From an uncultured Bacteroidia bacterium (GTDB taxonomy: Bacteria > Bacteroidota > Bacteroidia > Bacteroidales > Prolixibacteraceae), in contig CAIYPA010000209.1 of the NCBI GenBank assembly GCA_903927965.1, positions 1-35,235 of the forward strand: a DNA stretch of 35,235 nucleotides. Reading direction: 5' to 3'. The position numbers and the translations under genes are program-made. The notes under the pieces are model-generated. The model was not told the origin of the DNA. It did not search any database and saw only the letters and a list, made by a program, of their open reading frames with translations. Within the stretch, counting starts at the first letter, position 1; every line of letters starts with the position of its first letter. Positions 8,783 to 17,060 of this stretch are shown piece by piece.

Positions 8783-10348
8783 TTAATTGGCGGGTTTAGA
8801 GGTTGGATATCCAAGTGTCTGGTTCACAGTAGGATCATTTGTCCAAATCGCTTTGTCAATGGGCCATAGGATCATATAGGATTGGGTTGTCTTGTTCAAA
8901 ACCCCGAAATTATGACTTGTGGTTTTAAACACCAATGGATCTGCTCCATATTTCATGCGCCTTAAATCGTACCAGGTCTTTCCTTCATGGACAAACTCCT
9001 TCATCCTTTCGGAGAAGATGGCCAATTCGTTCTTGTCCTTGGTTGAGTTGACGAAAGGAGTTGGATCAGCAACAGGTGCAAATGCCCTGTCCCTGATTTG
9101 TTTAACATAGCTGGTAGGATCACCTCCTTCTGCATTGGCAATCTCTGCCAACATCAGCAATCTGTCGGCTTCCCGATAGATTGGCCAATCATCGGAGAAG
9201 TACCTTTTGTTGGCGTTGATTGTTCCCAGGAATTTAACAAGCGCAGTATTTCTGACGTTTATTGCATAGGGAACTTTGGTCACTTTGTAATAATCGTAGA
9301 ATGTGGCGTCACGTCTTTTATCTTTGACATCATATGCTTTAAATAATTCAAAAGTATATCCGTAACGCTGAATGATCTGCTGTGAGTTCGTTGCAGCAAT
9401 TACCAAAGGATCAACGAGCAGTGGACCGCTTGCAAGCGAATCTTTGTAATGCAGGTTGTCGAAGTTGAATGTCGAGTACAAATATTGCGATACTCCCGTC
9501 ATTTCAGCTTCACCCACAGCGTAACGAAGTGCAAAAATGATTTCATTGTTATTTTTCTGGGCAAAAGCAAAAGCATTGGCAAAACTTGATTGTAAAGTGT
9601 TGCCAGTGATTGAGTTGAGGGCAGATTTTGCGTCGGCTAAATCGGCACTTGTACCATAGACCTTTGCTGACCACAACATCACTTCACCTTTCAGCATAAA
9701 TGTTGCTTTGGGGCTCCACTGGCTTTTTTCTGCTGGACTTGCAGCGGTGCCAAAATATCCAACTGACTTTCCTACATCACTTTTAACCGAAGCAAGTGTT
9801 TCTGCTTCTGTTGATCTGGCTTTTCTCAGTAGTACAGGGTCGGTATTCCCGTTCAATACTTCGGGTTCCAAGCGAAGGGGTACACCACCATAAGTGCGAA
9901 GCAGGTGGAAATAGTAAAAAGCCCTTAATCCATAAGCCTGTCCAAGAAAATAATTCTTTTTTGCATCGGTTAGAAATGTAACTGCACTAACCTTCTGAAT
10001 AAATAAGTTTATCTGCAATATCGGACCAAACAATCCAGCCCATGAGGATATACCTGGCGAATTTTCGTCAATCCGTTGCTCGATGATCGGCAATTCATTC
10101 AACGAGGTATTCTGACGGTCAACATTGCTATAAGTTCCTCCGCGCATTTCGCCCAATCGTAAAAGCATGAACTGATTGTCTCTCAGTTGTTTATGAATTC
10201 CTACCATGAAATTGGTAACCTGAGCTTCATTTTGCCAGAAATTTCCGTCCCCAAAATAGTCTATAGGCGCAAGTTCTATCGTCTTTTGGCATGAGAAGGC
10301 GACCAATGCAAAGAAACCAGCTATTATTATGTTTTTAATCTTTTTCAT
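8783..10348 (-). CDS. susD: SusD/RagB family outer-membrane glycan-binding lipoprotein
   Basis: 521 aa. The signal peptide ends in a clear lipobox, LVAFSC, with Cys20 as the lipidation site. The following segment (ELAPIDYFGDGNFWQNEAQ) is the conserved start of SusD proteins. The middle has the TPR-like helical region, including QAYGLRAFYYFHLLRTYGGVP cut short here to LRAFYYFHLLRTYGG. The end has FVHEGKTWYDLRRM and a late LWPID. SusD caps the SusC barrel and binds oligosaccharide at the cell surface. It lies 33 bases after susC on the same strand, so the two are co-transcribed. The substrate cannot be read from the sequence. Confidence 0.95.
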   Translation of the reverse strand: MKKIKNIIIAGFFALVAFSCQKTIELAPIDYFGDGNFWQNEAQVTNFMVGIHKQLRDNQFMLLRLGEMRGGTYSNVDRQNTSLNELPIIEQRIDENSPGISSWAGLFGPILQINLFIQKVSAVTFLTDAKKNYFLGQAYGLRAFYYFHLLRTYGGVPLRLEPEVLNGNTDPVLLRKARSTEAETLASVKSDVGKSVGYFGTAASPAEKSQWSPKATFMLKGEVMLWSAKVYGTSADLADAKSALNSITGNTLQSSFANAFAFAQKNNNEIIFALRYAVGEAEMTGVSQYLYSTFNFDNLHYKDSLASGPLLVDPLVIAATNSQQIIQRYGYTFELFKAYDVKDKRRDATFYDYYKVTKVPYAINVRNTALVKFLGTINANKRYFSDDWPIYREADRLLMLAEIANAEGGDPTSYVKQIRDRAFAPVADPTPFVNSTKDKNELAIFSERMKEFVHEGKTWYDLRRMKYGADPLVFKTTSHNFGVLNKTTQSYMILWPIDKAIWTNDPTVNQTLGYPTSKPAN

Positions 10349-10381
10349 AATCCTTTTTTAAGATAATATTGTTTTTTTCAA

Positions 10382-13300
10382 TTAAAAGGTAATATCAGCA
10401 CCAAGGATCAATTGTGTTGGTATCATATAGGCACCATTTTGACTTCCGGTACGTTCTGGAAAATTCAGCATTTTATCGGTAAGATAACCGAGATTCTGCC
10501 CTGAAACTGTCAATACAAGACCCGACATCTTAATCTTCTTGAGTAGTGAAGGAGGCAATTTATAGCTCAGTGATACTTCCCTGAATGAAAGGTAATCAGA
10601 TTTTCTCCAGAACATTGTACTGGGCCTGTCATAATTTTTCGTGTTCAACTGATCGGCCCATACATACCTTGGAAGACTGGCATTTGGATTATCGGGGGTC
10701 CATGTGTCATTTACTTGAGTCGTAGGGGCAAATTCTCCCTGAAAACAACCTATGGCCCACATTTGCATCTGATCCATTTGTATATGTCCCAAAGCGTAGT
10801 CCATACGGACATTGAGGCTAAAATTTTTGTAAGTAAATGAGGTGCTTACACCACCGGTCCAACGTGGCACCTGGCGTCCAAGCGAAACCATATCGCGTGT
10901 ATCAATGGTATCGTTTTTGTCGATATCCTTCCACATCATGTCTCCCATTTGTGTTGGAATCCAGCCACCTGCAAGGTTTAATCCCCTTTGGGTCATTATT
11001 TGCTGGCTTGCCACCCTTTTCCCGGCTGAAGCACCATACCAAACTTGTCCTGCTGCCAGGTCAACTTTATTATAATTGGCCAGATCAGTCGCATTTCTGA
11101 TGATCCCTTCGCTTACAAAGCCAAATACTTCGCCCCACTCTTGTCCTTCCTGCAAACCGCCGACCCATGCCAATTTTCCGGTTCCCGGATCATAAATCTG
11201 CTGGCCATCCTGTCTGTTGTTCACATTTCCGTTGTAAGGGAGTTTGGTAACAACGTTTTTATTTCTGGATGCGTTGGCGCTAACCTGCCATTGAAAATCC
11301 TTTTTCTGGATAATTTTGGCAGTGATCTCCATTTCCAATCCAATATTTTTCATACTGCCATTGTTGGTCCTTACACTGGAAACACCTGATGAGGTGGGAA
11401 GTAGGACGCTGGCGATCTTGTCGCTTGTGATTCTATTATAATATGCAATAGATGCATAAATTCTGTTGTTTAGGAAACCCATATCGGTTCCAACTTCCAC
11501 AGTATTCGACTTCTCCCATTTAAGGTTTGGATTCGCAATACCTGTCTGCAAAAATCCAATGGTTCCGGCATAAGCGGTCTGTGAGCCATACGCACCTTGC
11601 AATTCGTAAGTGCCTATTCCACCAATATTTCCATTTTTCCCCCAACTTGCCCTTAACTTAAGATAGGAGAGCCAATCTTTGGTCGATTCCAAAAATTTTT
11701 CTTTGTGCAAAAGCCATCCCCCTGAGAATGCAGGGAAAGTACCGTATTGATTGTCACCAATTAACCTTGAATAGCCATCCCTCCTGACAGTGAAAGTAAA
11801 AAGGTATTTCCCAACATAATCGTAATTGAAACGACCAAAACCTGACAAAATTCTTTCTTCAGAATGCCATGAATCTGTTACCCTCGTTTGTGAGGTTGCG
11901 TTATTTAAAGTCAAAGCCAAATCCTGAAAATCATCGGTAGGGACAAGGGCACCATAAGCATAAGTTCCTTTGTTGAATGAATCATAGTATTCCCCACCAA
12001 TCATTGCAGATATATTGTGCTTTTCCTTGAAAGTGGCCGTATAATTGGCTATGACATTGTATGTTTGCCTGACAGTACGGTCAAAGTTGTCGGAAGCATC
12101 CCTGTTTCTGTTCCAACCGGTGTTTGGATTGGTATAGCTCATCACACCTGTCCTGAAATCCTTGTTAAACGATTCGGCAAACGATTCATCGTACATCATC
12201 AATGCACTGGCCTTTACATACAAGCCCTTCATGATATCAATCTTAAAAGCCTGGTTCAGCGTGAATTTATCCGATTGATTGCTCCTTACATATTTGTCGA
12301 TATTGTATGCCGGATTTCCATCACTGGCATCACGCCCGAGGATCAAATCCCCATTTGCGTTGGTACCACGCATGGTCGGAGGGGCTGAGAGCATTCGTGC
12401 CCAATAATTTGATTCCCCATTTTGAAGCGATTGGTCCCTCCAATTGGCTTTTGCAAACTGGACACCACTCTCTGAGGTCAACCAGTCGTTCATTTTGTAT
12501 TCCCCATTGAAAGCAAAATTTAACCTGCGGTAAAAGGTCGCCAATGACAAACCACCTTCATCATAATAACCAAGGTTTGCAAAATATTTACCTTTATCAT
12601 TACCACCGGAAAAACCAAGGTTGTAGTCCTGTGTGGCAGCAACTTTGTTCAATCCATAGTCGCCATAATTGAAATCTTTGTAAATCAAATCATAGTTAGT
12701 TCCTAAGGGGTCATAATTTCCTGAAGTATTTGTCTTAATTGGGTCTTTCATTTGCTTCCATCCCGGTTGGCTTAATAGTTCCTGATTTGTGGCATCCAAT
12801 CTCATTACACTCCAAATGGCCCTTGAATCGTAATTTCCATCCAGAATGGCACCTGTGGTTGGATCTTTGTACATATTACCTGTGCCTCTAGGCCCAACTC
12901 CGGCGACATTGCTTGCCGCCAAAGTCCCGTTTTTGATTGCCTGTTCTGCCCCAAGCCGCGCCCATTTTACATAATCGCCTCCATCGGTAAATTTATAGGG
13001 AACATTCAGGTAGTTAAAACCGTGCTTGATCTTAACAGAGATGGAAGAGGTACCCGCCTTCCCCTTTTTGGAGGTGATCAGGATGACACCGTTGCTTGCC
13101 CTTGCCCCATAAATTGCTGTAGCTGAGGCATCTTTCAATATCTCCATACTTTCAATTTCCTCAGGATTGATATCGCTCAAAGAACCGCGGATCTGACCAT
13201 CCATAATGATAAGCGGGCTACCACTACCATCAAAATTGGTACCTCCCCTTAATATAATGGTTGGAAGTGCCCCAGGTCTTCCTGTTGTGGTTGACACCCT

Positions 13301-13759
13301 CAAGCCAGGGACTGTTCCTTCTAAAACCTGGGCCGGATTGGACCGCACACCTGTAGTTAGTAATTTATTATCAACTTTTGCAACAGAAGAGGTCATTTTA
13401 GACCTTGTCTGTGTGCCATATCCTACGATTACAACCTCGTCGATATCTTTGCTCTGAGCAATGAGTGCTATATTGAGCACATTTGAAGCACCGATTTTGA
13501 TTATCTGGGTTTGATAACCGACCATCGAAACCACCAGTTCAGTGGCATTTACAGGTACAACAAGACTGAATTTGCCATTCATATCTGTATTGGCCCCGGT
13601 TGATGTTCCACGAACAACAACGTTCACGCCTGGAGTAGTAGTCCCATCTGCAGCATCGGTCACAATACCTGTAACCGTGCGTTGTGCGATGGCCATACTG
13701 AACGACAGAAAAAGTGCCATTCCAAGCAAAAAAAGCTTTTGTGCAATAATTCTCCTCAT
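10382..13759 (-). CDS. susC: SusC/RagA family TonB-linked outer-membrane transporter
   Basis: 1125 aa, full length. The signal peptide ends ...SMAIA/Q near residue 25. Residues about 27-100 form a carboxypeptidase-regulatory-like domain (VTGIVTDAADGTTTPGVNV). The TonB box region DEVVIVGYGT is at 107-116. The plug follows, with the SusC signatures LRGGTNFDGSGSPLIIMDG and EILKDASATAIYGARASNG; the rest is the beta-barrel. It imports oligosaccharides in complex with the adjacent SusD. No N-terminal secretin/anti-sigma (STN) domain is present, so control by an ECF sigma/anti-sigma pair is not indicated. The divergent GntR regulator and the palindrome at 13795-13819 are the likely control. Confidence 0.95.
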   Translation of the reverse strand: MRRIIAQKLFLLGMALFLSFSMAIAQRTVTGIVTDAADGTTTPGVNVVVRGTSTGANTDMNGKFSLVVPVNATELVVSMVGYQTQIIKIGASNVLNIALIAQSKDIDEVVIVGYGTQTRSKMTSSVAKVDNKLLTTGVRSNPAQVLEGTVPGLRVSTTTGRPGALPTIILRGGTNFDGSGSPLIIMDGQIRGSLSDINPEEIESMEILKDASATAIYGARASNGVILITSKKGKAGTSSISVKIKHGFNYLNVPYKFTDGGDYVKWARLGAEQAIKNGTLAASNVAGVGPRGTGNMYKDPTTGAILDGNYDSRAIWSVMRLDATNQELLSQPGWKQMKDPIKTNTSGNYDPLGTNYDLIYKDFNYGDYGLNKVAATQDYNLGFSGGNDKGKYFANLGYYDEGGLSLATFYRRLNFAFNGEYKMNDWLTSESGVQFAKANWRDQSLQNGESNYWARMLSAPPTMRGTNANGDLILGRDASDGNPAYNIDKYVRSNQSDKFTLNQAFKIDIMKGLYVKASALMMYDESFAESFNKDFRTGVMSYTNPNTGWNRNRDASDNFDRTVRQTYNVIANYTATFKEKHNISAMIGGEYYDSFNKGTYAYGALVPTDDFQDLALTLNNATSQTRVTDSWHSEERILSGFGRFNYDYVGKYLFTFTVRRDGYSRLIGDNQYGTFPAFSGGWLLHKEKFLESTKDWLSYLKLRASWGKNGNIGGIGTYELQGAYGSQTAYAGTIGFLQTGIANPNLKWEKSNTVEVGTDMGFLNNRIYASIAYYNRITSDKIASVLLPTSSGVSSVRTNNGSMKNIGLEMEITAKIIQKKDFQWQVSANASRNKNVVTKLPYNGNVNNRQDGQQIYDPGTGKLAWVGGLQEGQEWGEVFGFVSEGIIRNATDLANYNKVDLAAGQVWYGASAGKRVASQQIMTQRGLNLAGGWIPTQMGDMMWKDIDKNDTIDTRDMVSLGRQVPRWTGGVSTSFTYKNFSLNVRMDYALGHIQMDQMQMWAIGCFQGEFAPTTQVNDTWTPDNPNASLPRYVWADQLNTKNYDRPSTMFWRKSDYLSFREVSLSYKLPPSLLKKIKMSGLVLTVSGQNLGYLTDKMLNFPERTGSQNGAYMIPTQLILGADITF

Positions 13760-13794
13760 AAAATTTGTTTTAATAATTTGATTTCATATTTTTA

Positions 13795-13819
13795 CCGTCT
13801 TATGTCTGACTTAAGACGG
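13795..13819. promoter_or_regulatory. 25-bp palindrome, predicted GntR operator
   Basis: Two 12-base arms around a central T match at 11 of 12 positions. The outer arms are CCGTCTTA and TAAGACGG, and the core GTCTGAC fits the FadR-subfamily pattern GT-N3-AC. It sits in the divergent susC/gntR space, directly downstream of the predicted susC -7 box and covering the expected start site. That is a position suited to repression by the adjacent FadR-type regulator. Confidence 0.7.
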
Positions 13820-13820
13820 A

Positions 13821-13852
13821 CAAAGGTAAATATTAAATTATCATTTCAAAAA
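13821..13852 (-). promoter_or_regulatory. Predicted susC promoter
   Basis: On the minus strand, the -7 box TACCTTTG (13821-13828) is preceded by a TTTTTG -33 element (13847-13852) with 18 bases between. This fits the Bacteroidota pattern TTTG-N19-21-TAnnTTTG closely. Transcription would begin inside the palindrome at 13795-13819. Confidence 0.6.
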
Positions 13853-13871
13853 GAAATTTAACTTTTTTTAA

Positions 13872-13879
13872 TAATTTTG
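13872..13879 (+). promoter_or_regulatory. -7 box for the GntR regulator gene
   Basis: TAATTTTG fits TAnnTTTG and ends 4 bases before the ATG at 13884, implying a leaderless or nearly leaderless transcript. No clear -33 element is seen. Confidence 0.4.
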
Positions 13880-13883
13880 CATC

Positions 13884-14597
13884 ATGACAGCAGAGGATTT
13901 TTTAAAGGACGAACCACAAATAGATAACCGGAGTTTGGTCGATAAGGTAGAATTCTATCTGATCGATCTTTTTATTCGTAAGAAGTTGAATCCAGGTGAT
14001 TTGATCCCCAAAGAGATGGAGTTGGCAAAAACACTGAGGGTAAGCCGGACCGTTATCCGGGAAACGCTCAACAGGCTGAAGACAATGGGGCTGATTGAGT
14101 CGGTCAAACACAAAGGGACCATCATCAAGAGCCCGGACCTGTCGGAGATTCTTCAAAAGACACTGATCCCCAATATCCTGGATCAAAATACGCTGAAAGA
14201 TATTTTCGAGATGCGTTTGGTCATCGAAGTTGGGATGGCCGATCTGGTGACCCAGCGGGCAACGAAAGAGGACATTGCCGAACTCTACGATATCATCAAG
14301 GACGAGGTGTCACCTTCCAAGGAGACGCTGTTTGACATCGACCATGAAGTGAAGTTTCATGGCAGGTTGTACGATATTACAAGAAATGATACCCTCAAGG
14401 GATTTCAGAAAATGTTGCTGCCGGTGTTCAATTATGCCTATTCCAGTGGACTCATCCACAAACATCTTGATACGCAACACTTTTTCTCCCACAAGGAGCT
14501 GGTCGAAGTTTTGGAGAAAGGTGATGCCGGACAATTTACACAGGCCATGCGGATGCACTTGGAAAACCATTACAATAGATTGTTCAGTATGGAGTAG
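13884..14597 (+). CDS. FadR-type (FCD) GntR family transcriptional regulator
   Basis: 237 aa. Residues 15-82 are a winged-helix GntR domain (LNPGDLIPKEMELAKTLRVS, then RTVIRETLNRLKTMGLIE). Residues 100-230 are an FCD effector domain. The predicted metal ligands of that family are visible: an Asp near 151-153, H159 in FHG, H203 in SHKEL and H225 in MHLENH. FCD regulators bind small organic acids or sugar acids and usually act as repressors. It is transcribed away from susC, and the shared 124-base gap contains a fitting operator. Regulation of the sus operon, with de-repression by a breakdown product of the glycan, is therefore inferred with fair confidence. Confidence 0.9.
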   Translation: MTAEDFLKDEPQIDNRSLVDKVEFYLIDLFIRKKLNPGDLIPKEMELAKTLRVSRTVIRETLNRLKTMGLIESVKHKGTIIKSPDLSEILQKTLIPNILDQNTLKDIFEMRLVIEVGMADLVTQRATKEDIAELYDIIKDEVSPSKETLFDIDHEVKFHGRLYDITRNDTLKGFQKMLLPVFNYAYSSGLIHKHLDTQHFFSHKELVEVLEKGDAGQFTQAMRMHLENHYNRLFSME

Positions 14598-14852
14598 GAA
14601 TAAAAGCATAAAGGTAAAATTGAAAACTTGCCTAGATATTACTGGCAACATCTTTAAATACTTAATTTTTAATGCTTTTATAAATACTTTTTGATTGTAA
14701 TAAACTATATTATAGCATATTATGAGATAGTTTCTTTCGAGTCCAAAAATACGGGAACCACATATTAAAGTGATTAGGGATTCCAAAAAATGTTGAACTA
14801 AAATTATTTGAAGAAAACTGACAATAGTTGGTCAATCCCAAAAAAAAGTACT

Positions 14853-14860
14853 TAATTTTG
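14853..14860 (+). promoter_or_regulatory. -7 box for the yefM/yoeB operon
   Basis: TAATTTTG lies 21 bases before the ATG at 14882, with a TTGG about 22 bases upstream. It argues against an upstream start at 14828, which would precede the promoter. Confidence 0.5.
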
Positions 14861-14881
14861 TACTGTTTTATATGTATGATC

Positions 14882-15139
14882 ATGAAAGCTGTAAATTATT
14901 CGGAACTAAGACAAAATTTGAAAAGCAGTCTTGATGCTGTTACAAACGATGATGAATTGTTGGTTGTTCACCGTCCGAAAGGGAAAAGTATCGTTATGAT
15001 GCCTTTGGCAGAATTCAACTCACTTCAGGAGACCTATTATCTTAACCGAAGCAAGGCAAACCGTCAGCGGCTCGAAGAATCTATTGAGAACATCACCAAC
15101 AAAAGCAACCTGCTAAGCAAAACACTTATTGAAAAATAA
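14882..15139 (+). CDS. yefM: YefM/Phd family antitoxin
   Basis: 85 aa from the ATG at 14882; an ATG two codons earlier (14876) is also possible. The N-terminus MKAVNYSELRQNLKSSLDAV and the following LVVHRPKGKSIVMMPLAEFNSL are the dimerisation/DNA-binding fold of the YefM antitoxins. The C-terminal tail binds the toxin. The length is close to the 83 aa of the E. coli protein. It represses its own operon and neutralises YoeB; the toxin gene starts 2 bases after its stop. The open frame extends upstream to 14828, but that start precedes the promoter box and adds an unconserved leader. Confidence 0.9.
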   Translation: MKAVNYSELRQNLKSSLDAVTNDDELLVVHRPKGKSIVMMPLAEFNSLQETYYLNRSKANRQRLEESIENITNKSNLLSKTLIEK

Positions 15140-15141
15140 CA

Positions 15142-15396
15142 ATGGACCTACTTTGGGACAGGTTGGCATGGGAAGATTATCTTTACTGGATAGAAACTGA
15201 CCGTAAGATTTTGAAAAAATTAAATGCCTTAATCAAAGAGTGCCAGCGGACACCTTACACTGGTACCGGAAAACCCGAAGAGTTGAAACAGAACCTATCT
15301 GGATTTTGGTCGCGAAGGATCAACGATGAACACCGTCTTGTTTACAAAGTTGAAGGCAATGTTTTGTATATTGTACAATGTCGGTACCACTACTGA
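15142..15396 (+). CDS. yoeB: YoeB family mRNA interferase toxin
   Basis: 84 aa, the same length as E. coli YoeB. All three residues linked to catalysis sit at the same numbers as in E. coli: Glu46, Arg65 and His83. The characteristic ends are present too (GKPEELKQNLSGFWSRRI and HRLVY...QCRYHY). The protein cleaves mRNA in the ribosomal A site when the antitoxin is degraded. It appears intact and therefore probably active. It lies between the sus-locus regulator and trxB, an ordinary landing place for a stand-alone toxin-antitoxin module. Confidence 0.95.
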   Translation: MDLLWDRLAWEDYLYWIETDRKILKKLNALIKECQRTPYTGTGKPEELKQNLSGFWSRRINDEHRLVYKVEGNVLYIVQCRYHY

Positions 15397-15789
15397 TAAA
15401 CGGTGGGCAGATCCTTTTTTTCTTTTTTACACTTGCCATAACTGATCGAAAATGAGTGAGTATTTGGGAGTGAAGTGAACATTACTTTGAATGATGCTAC
15501 TAACATGGGATTGCCGCACTCGCATTTCGATTCTGCAAACCATTGAATATCAATACGCTCGTTCGAAATAACATTTCATAGAGGATGAATGCATTAATTA
15601 ATTTAAAGCTAATAATTTAATATACAGATATTTGGTTTGTGATTGCATCTTCTGGGTTGGAAGGGTTAATAAAAATACAGCATCATTTTACCTTTGTCGC
15701 GTGTTTCTTATCCAAAAAGCACAAAAACGGCACAACACCTAAAAAACAAGGGTCAGATATTTCTATCTAACCCTTTGATTATCAATTAG
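15397..15789. other. 393-base gap between yoeB and tRNA-Pro
   Basis: No convincing gene is seen. It contains the tRNA-Pro terminator at 15743-15775. A solitary + strand -7-like box TACCTTTG at 15689-15696 has no -33 partner. The rest is AT-rich sequence with no long repeat. Confidence 0.6.
15743..15775 (-). terminator. Rho-independent terminator of tRNA-Pro
   Basis: Read on the minus strand, a 12-bp stem (AAGGGTTAGATA with TATCTGACCCTT, one G-T pair) closes a GAAA tetraloop and is followed by GTTTTTT. It lies 15 bases beyond the tRNA 3' end. Confidence 0.85.
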
Positions 15790-15866
15790 TCGGGGTGACA
15801 GGATTTGAACTTGCGACCCCTCGCCCCCCAGACGAGTACTCTAAACCAAGCTGAGCTACACCCCGA
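15790..15866 (-). tRNA. tRNA-Pro (anticodon GGG)
   Basis: 77 nt on the minus strand. The acceptor stem TCGGGGT pairs with ACCCCGA, and the D-arm begins GTAGCTCAG. The anticodon stem CTCGT/GCGAG closes the loop CTGGGGG, giving anticodon GGG. The T-arm contains GTTCAAATC. No CCA is encoded. It has its own promoter and terminator. Confidence 0.95.
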
Positions 15867-15892
15867 ATTGATCGCGTTGTTGAACGCGGTTG

Positions 15893-15923
15893 CAAAAGTA
15901 ATCGCCTTTTTCCTTTTTGCAAA
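15893..15923 (-). promoter_or_regulatory. tRNA-Pro promoter
   Basis: On the minus strand, TTTG (15920-15923) and TACTTTTG (15893-15900) are separated by 19 bases, a textbook Bacteroidota promoter. The leader to the tRNA is about 20 nt and contains a small CGCGTT/AACGCG hairpin. Confidence 0.7.
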
Positions 15924-15944
15924 CATTTGTATCCATAAAATGGT

Positions 15945-15952
15945 TAACTTTG
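15945..15952 (+). promoter_or_regulatory. -7 box for trxB
   Basis: TAACTTTG lies 23 bases before the ATG at 15976. It supports that ATG as the true start rather than any upstream in-frame codon. Confidence 0.5.
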
Positions 15953-15975
15953 AAAAAACAATTAATAGTAAACAA

Positions 15976-16974
15976 ATGGATTTCTTTAAGCCAATGAATA
16001 TTGCTGAAAATCAGCCCGAAGTGAAAAAGCCGAAAGGTGAAGTCGAAAAGGTCAAATGCCTGATCATCGGTTCCGGACCAGCAGGATTTACTGCCGCAAT
16101 TTATGCTGCACGTGCCAACCTCAATCCAGTGATGTACGAAGGTCTGCAACCGGGTGGACAATTGACAACAACTACCGAAGTTGAAAATTTTCCGGGCTAT
16201 CCCAATGGGATTACTGGTCCTGAAATGATGGAAGACCTTAAAAAACAGGCCATAAGATTTGGGACGGATGTCCGTTGGGGCCTTGCCATAGCCGCCGATC
16301 TTTCAGGTCCGAAACACCTGATCACCATAGACGAAGAAAAAGTTATTGAAGCTGAAACAGTGATCATTGCCACGGGTGCGACCGCCCAATATCTGGGTAT
16401 CCTCGATGAGCAGAAATATGCAGGTTCGGGTGTTTCGGCTTGTGCAACCTGCGACGGATTCTTTTACCGGAAAAAAGATGTCGCGGTTGTTGGGGGTGGG
16501 GATACTGCCCTTGAAGAAGCGATTTACCTTGCCGGTCTTTGCAGGAAGGTTTATATGATCGTAAGACGGAATGTTTTCAGGGGATCGAAAGTGATGCAGG
16601 AACGTGCAATGAAAACCCCCAATATTGAGATCTTATGGAAACACCAGACACAAGGGCTATTTGGAAAAGGGGTAGTTGAAGGGGTTGATCTGATCGTAAA
16701 TAAAGGGGAAGCCAATGAAACTACAGCAAAGATCAAGGTTGATGGATTCTTTCTTGCCATCGGGCATAAACCAAATTCAGATATTTTCAAACAATACCTT
16801 GAGACTGATGAGGTTGGATACATCAAAACTCTGGGTGATACTTCCAAAACAAAAGTCCCGGGTGTTTTTGCCTGTGGCGATGTGATGGATCCGGTTTACA
16901 AACAAGCCATTACCGCTGCTGGTTCGGGATGCAAAGCGGCTATTGATGCGGAAAGATATTTGTCCGAAATTTAG
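15976..16974 (+). CDS. trxB: Thioredoxin reductase
   Basis: 332 aa from the ATG at 15976. The FAD-binding motif GSGPAG is at 32-37, the redox-active CATC at 156-159, and the NADPH-binding GGGDTALEEA at 173-182. The C-terminal FAD motif GVFACGDV lies near the end. It reduces thioredoxin with NADPH in the cytoplasm. The frame is open back to 15805, but that part runs antisense through tRNA-Pro and precedes the promoter box, so it is not coding. A 20-25 residue N-terminal extension precedes the FAD domain. The gene ends in a bidirectional terminator shared with the convergent gene. Confidence 0.95.
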   Translation: MDFFKPMNIAENQPEVKKPKGEVEKVKCLIIGSGPAGFTAAIYAARANLNPVMYEGLQPGGQLTTTTEVENFPGYPNGITGPEMMEDLKKQAIRFGTDVRWGLAIAADLSGPKHLITIDEEKVIEAETVIIATGATAQYLGILDEQKYAGSGVSACATCDGFFYRKKDVAVVGGGDTALEEAIYLAGLCRKVYMIVRRNVFRGSKVMQERAMKTPNIEILWKHQTQGLFGKGVVEGVDLIVNKGEANETTAKIKVDGFFLAIGHKPNSDIFKQYLETDEVGYIKTLGDTSKTKVPGVFACGDVMDPVYKQAITAAGSGCKAAIDAERYLSEI

Positions 16975-17009
16975 AAAAAAATGCCTCCCAATCAGGAGGC
17001 ATTTTTTTT
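16975..17009. terminator. Bidirectional terminator between trxB and the convergent gene
   Basis: ATGCCTCC (16981-16988) pairs with GGAGGCAT (16995-17002) around a 6-base loop. The stem is flanked by A7 on the left and T8 on the right, so it works in both directions. Confidence 0.9.
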
Positions 17010-17060
17010 GTGTTTATTCAAAAAGTAGATATTTTATTTAATCTACTGTTTGATAATGCT

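Noticed and set aside
15805-15975. Longer N-terminus of thioredoxin reductase
   Set aside because: The extension runs antisense through tRNA-Pro and its promoter and precedes the trxB -7 box; the ATG at 15976 starts the conserved protein.
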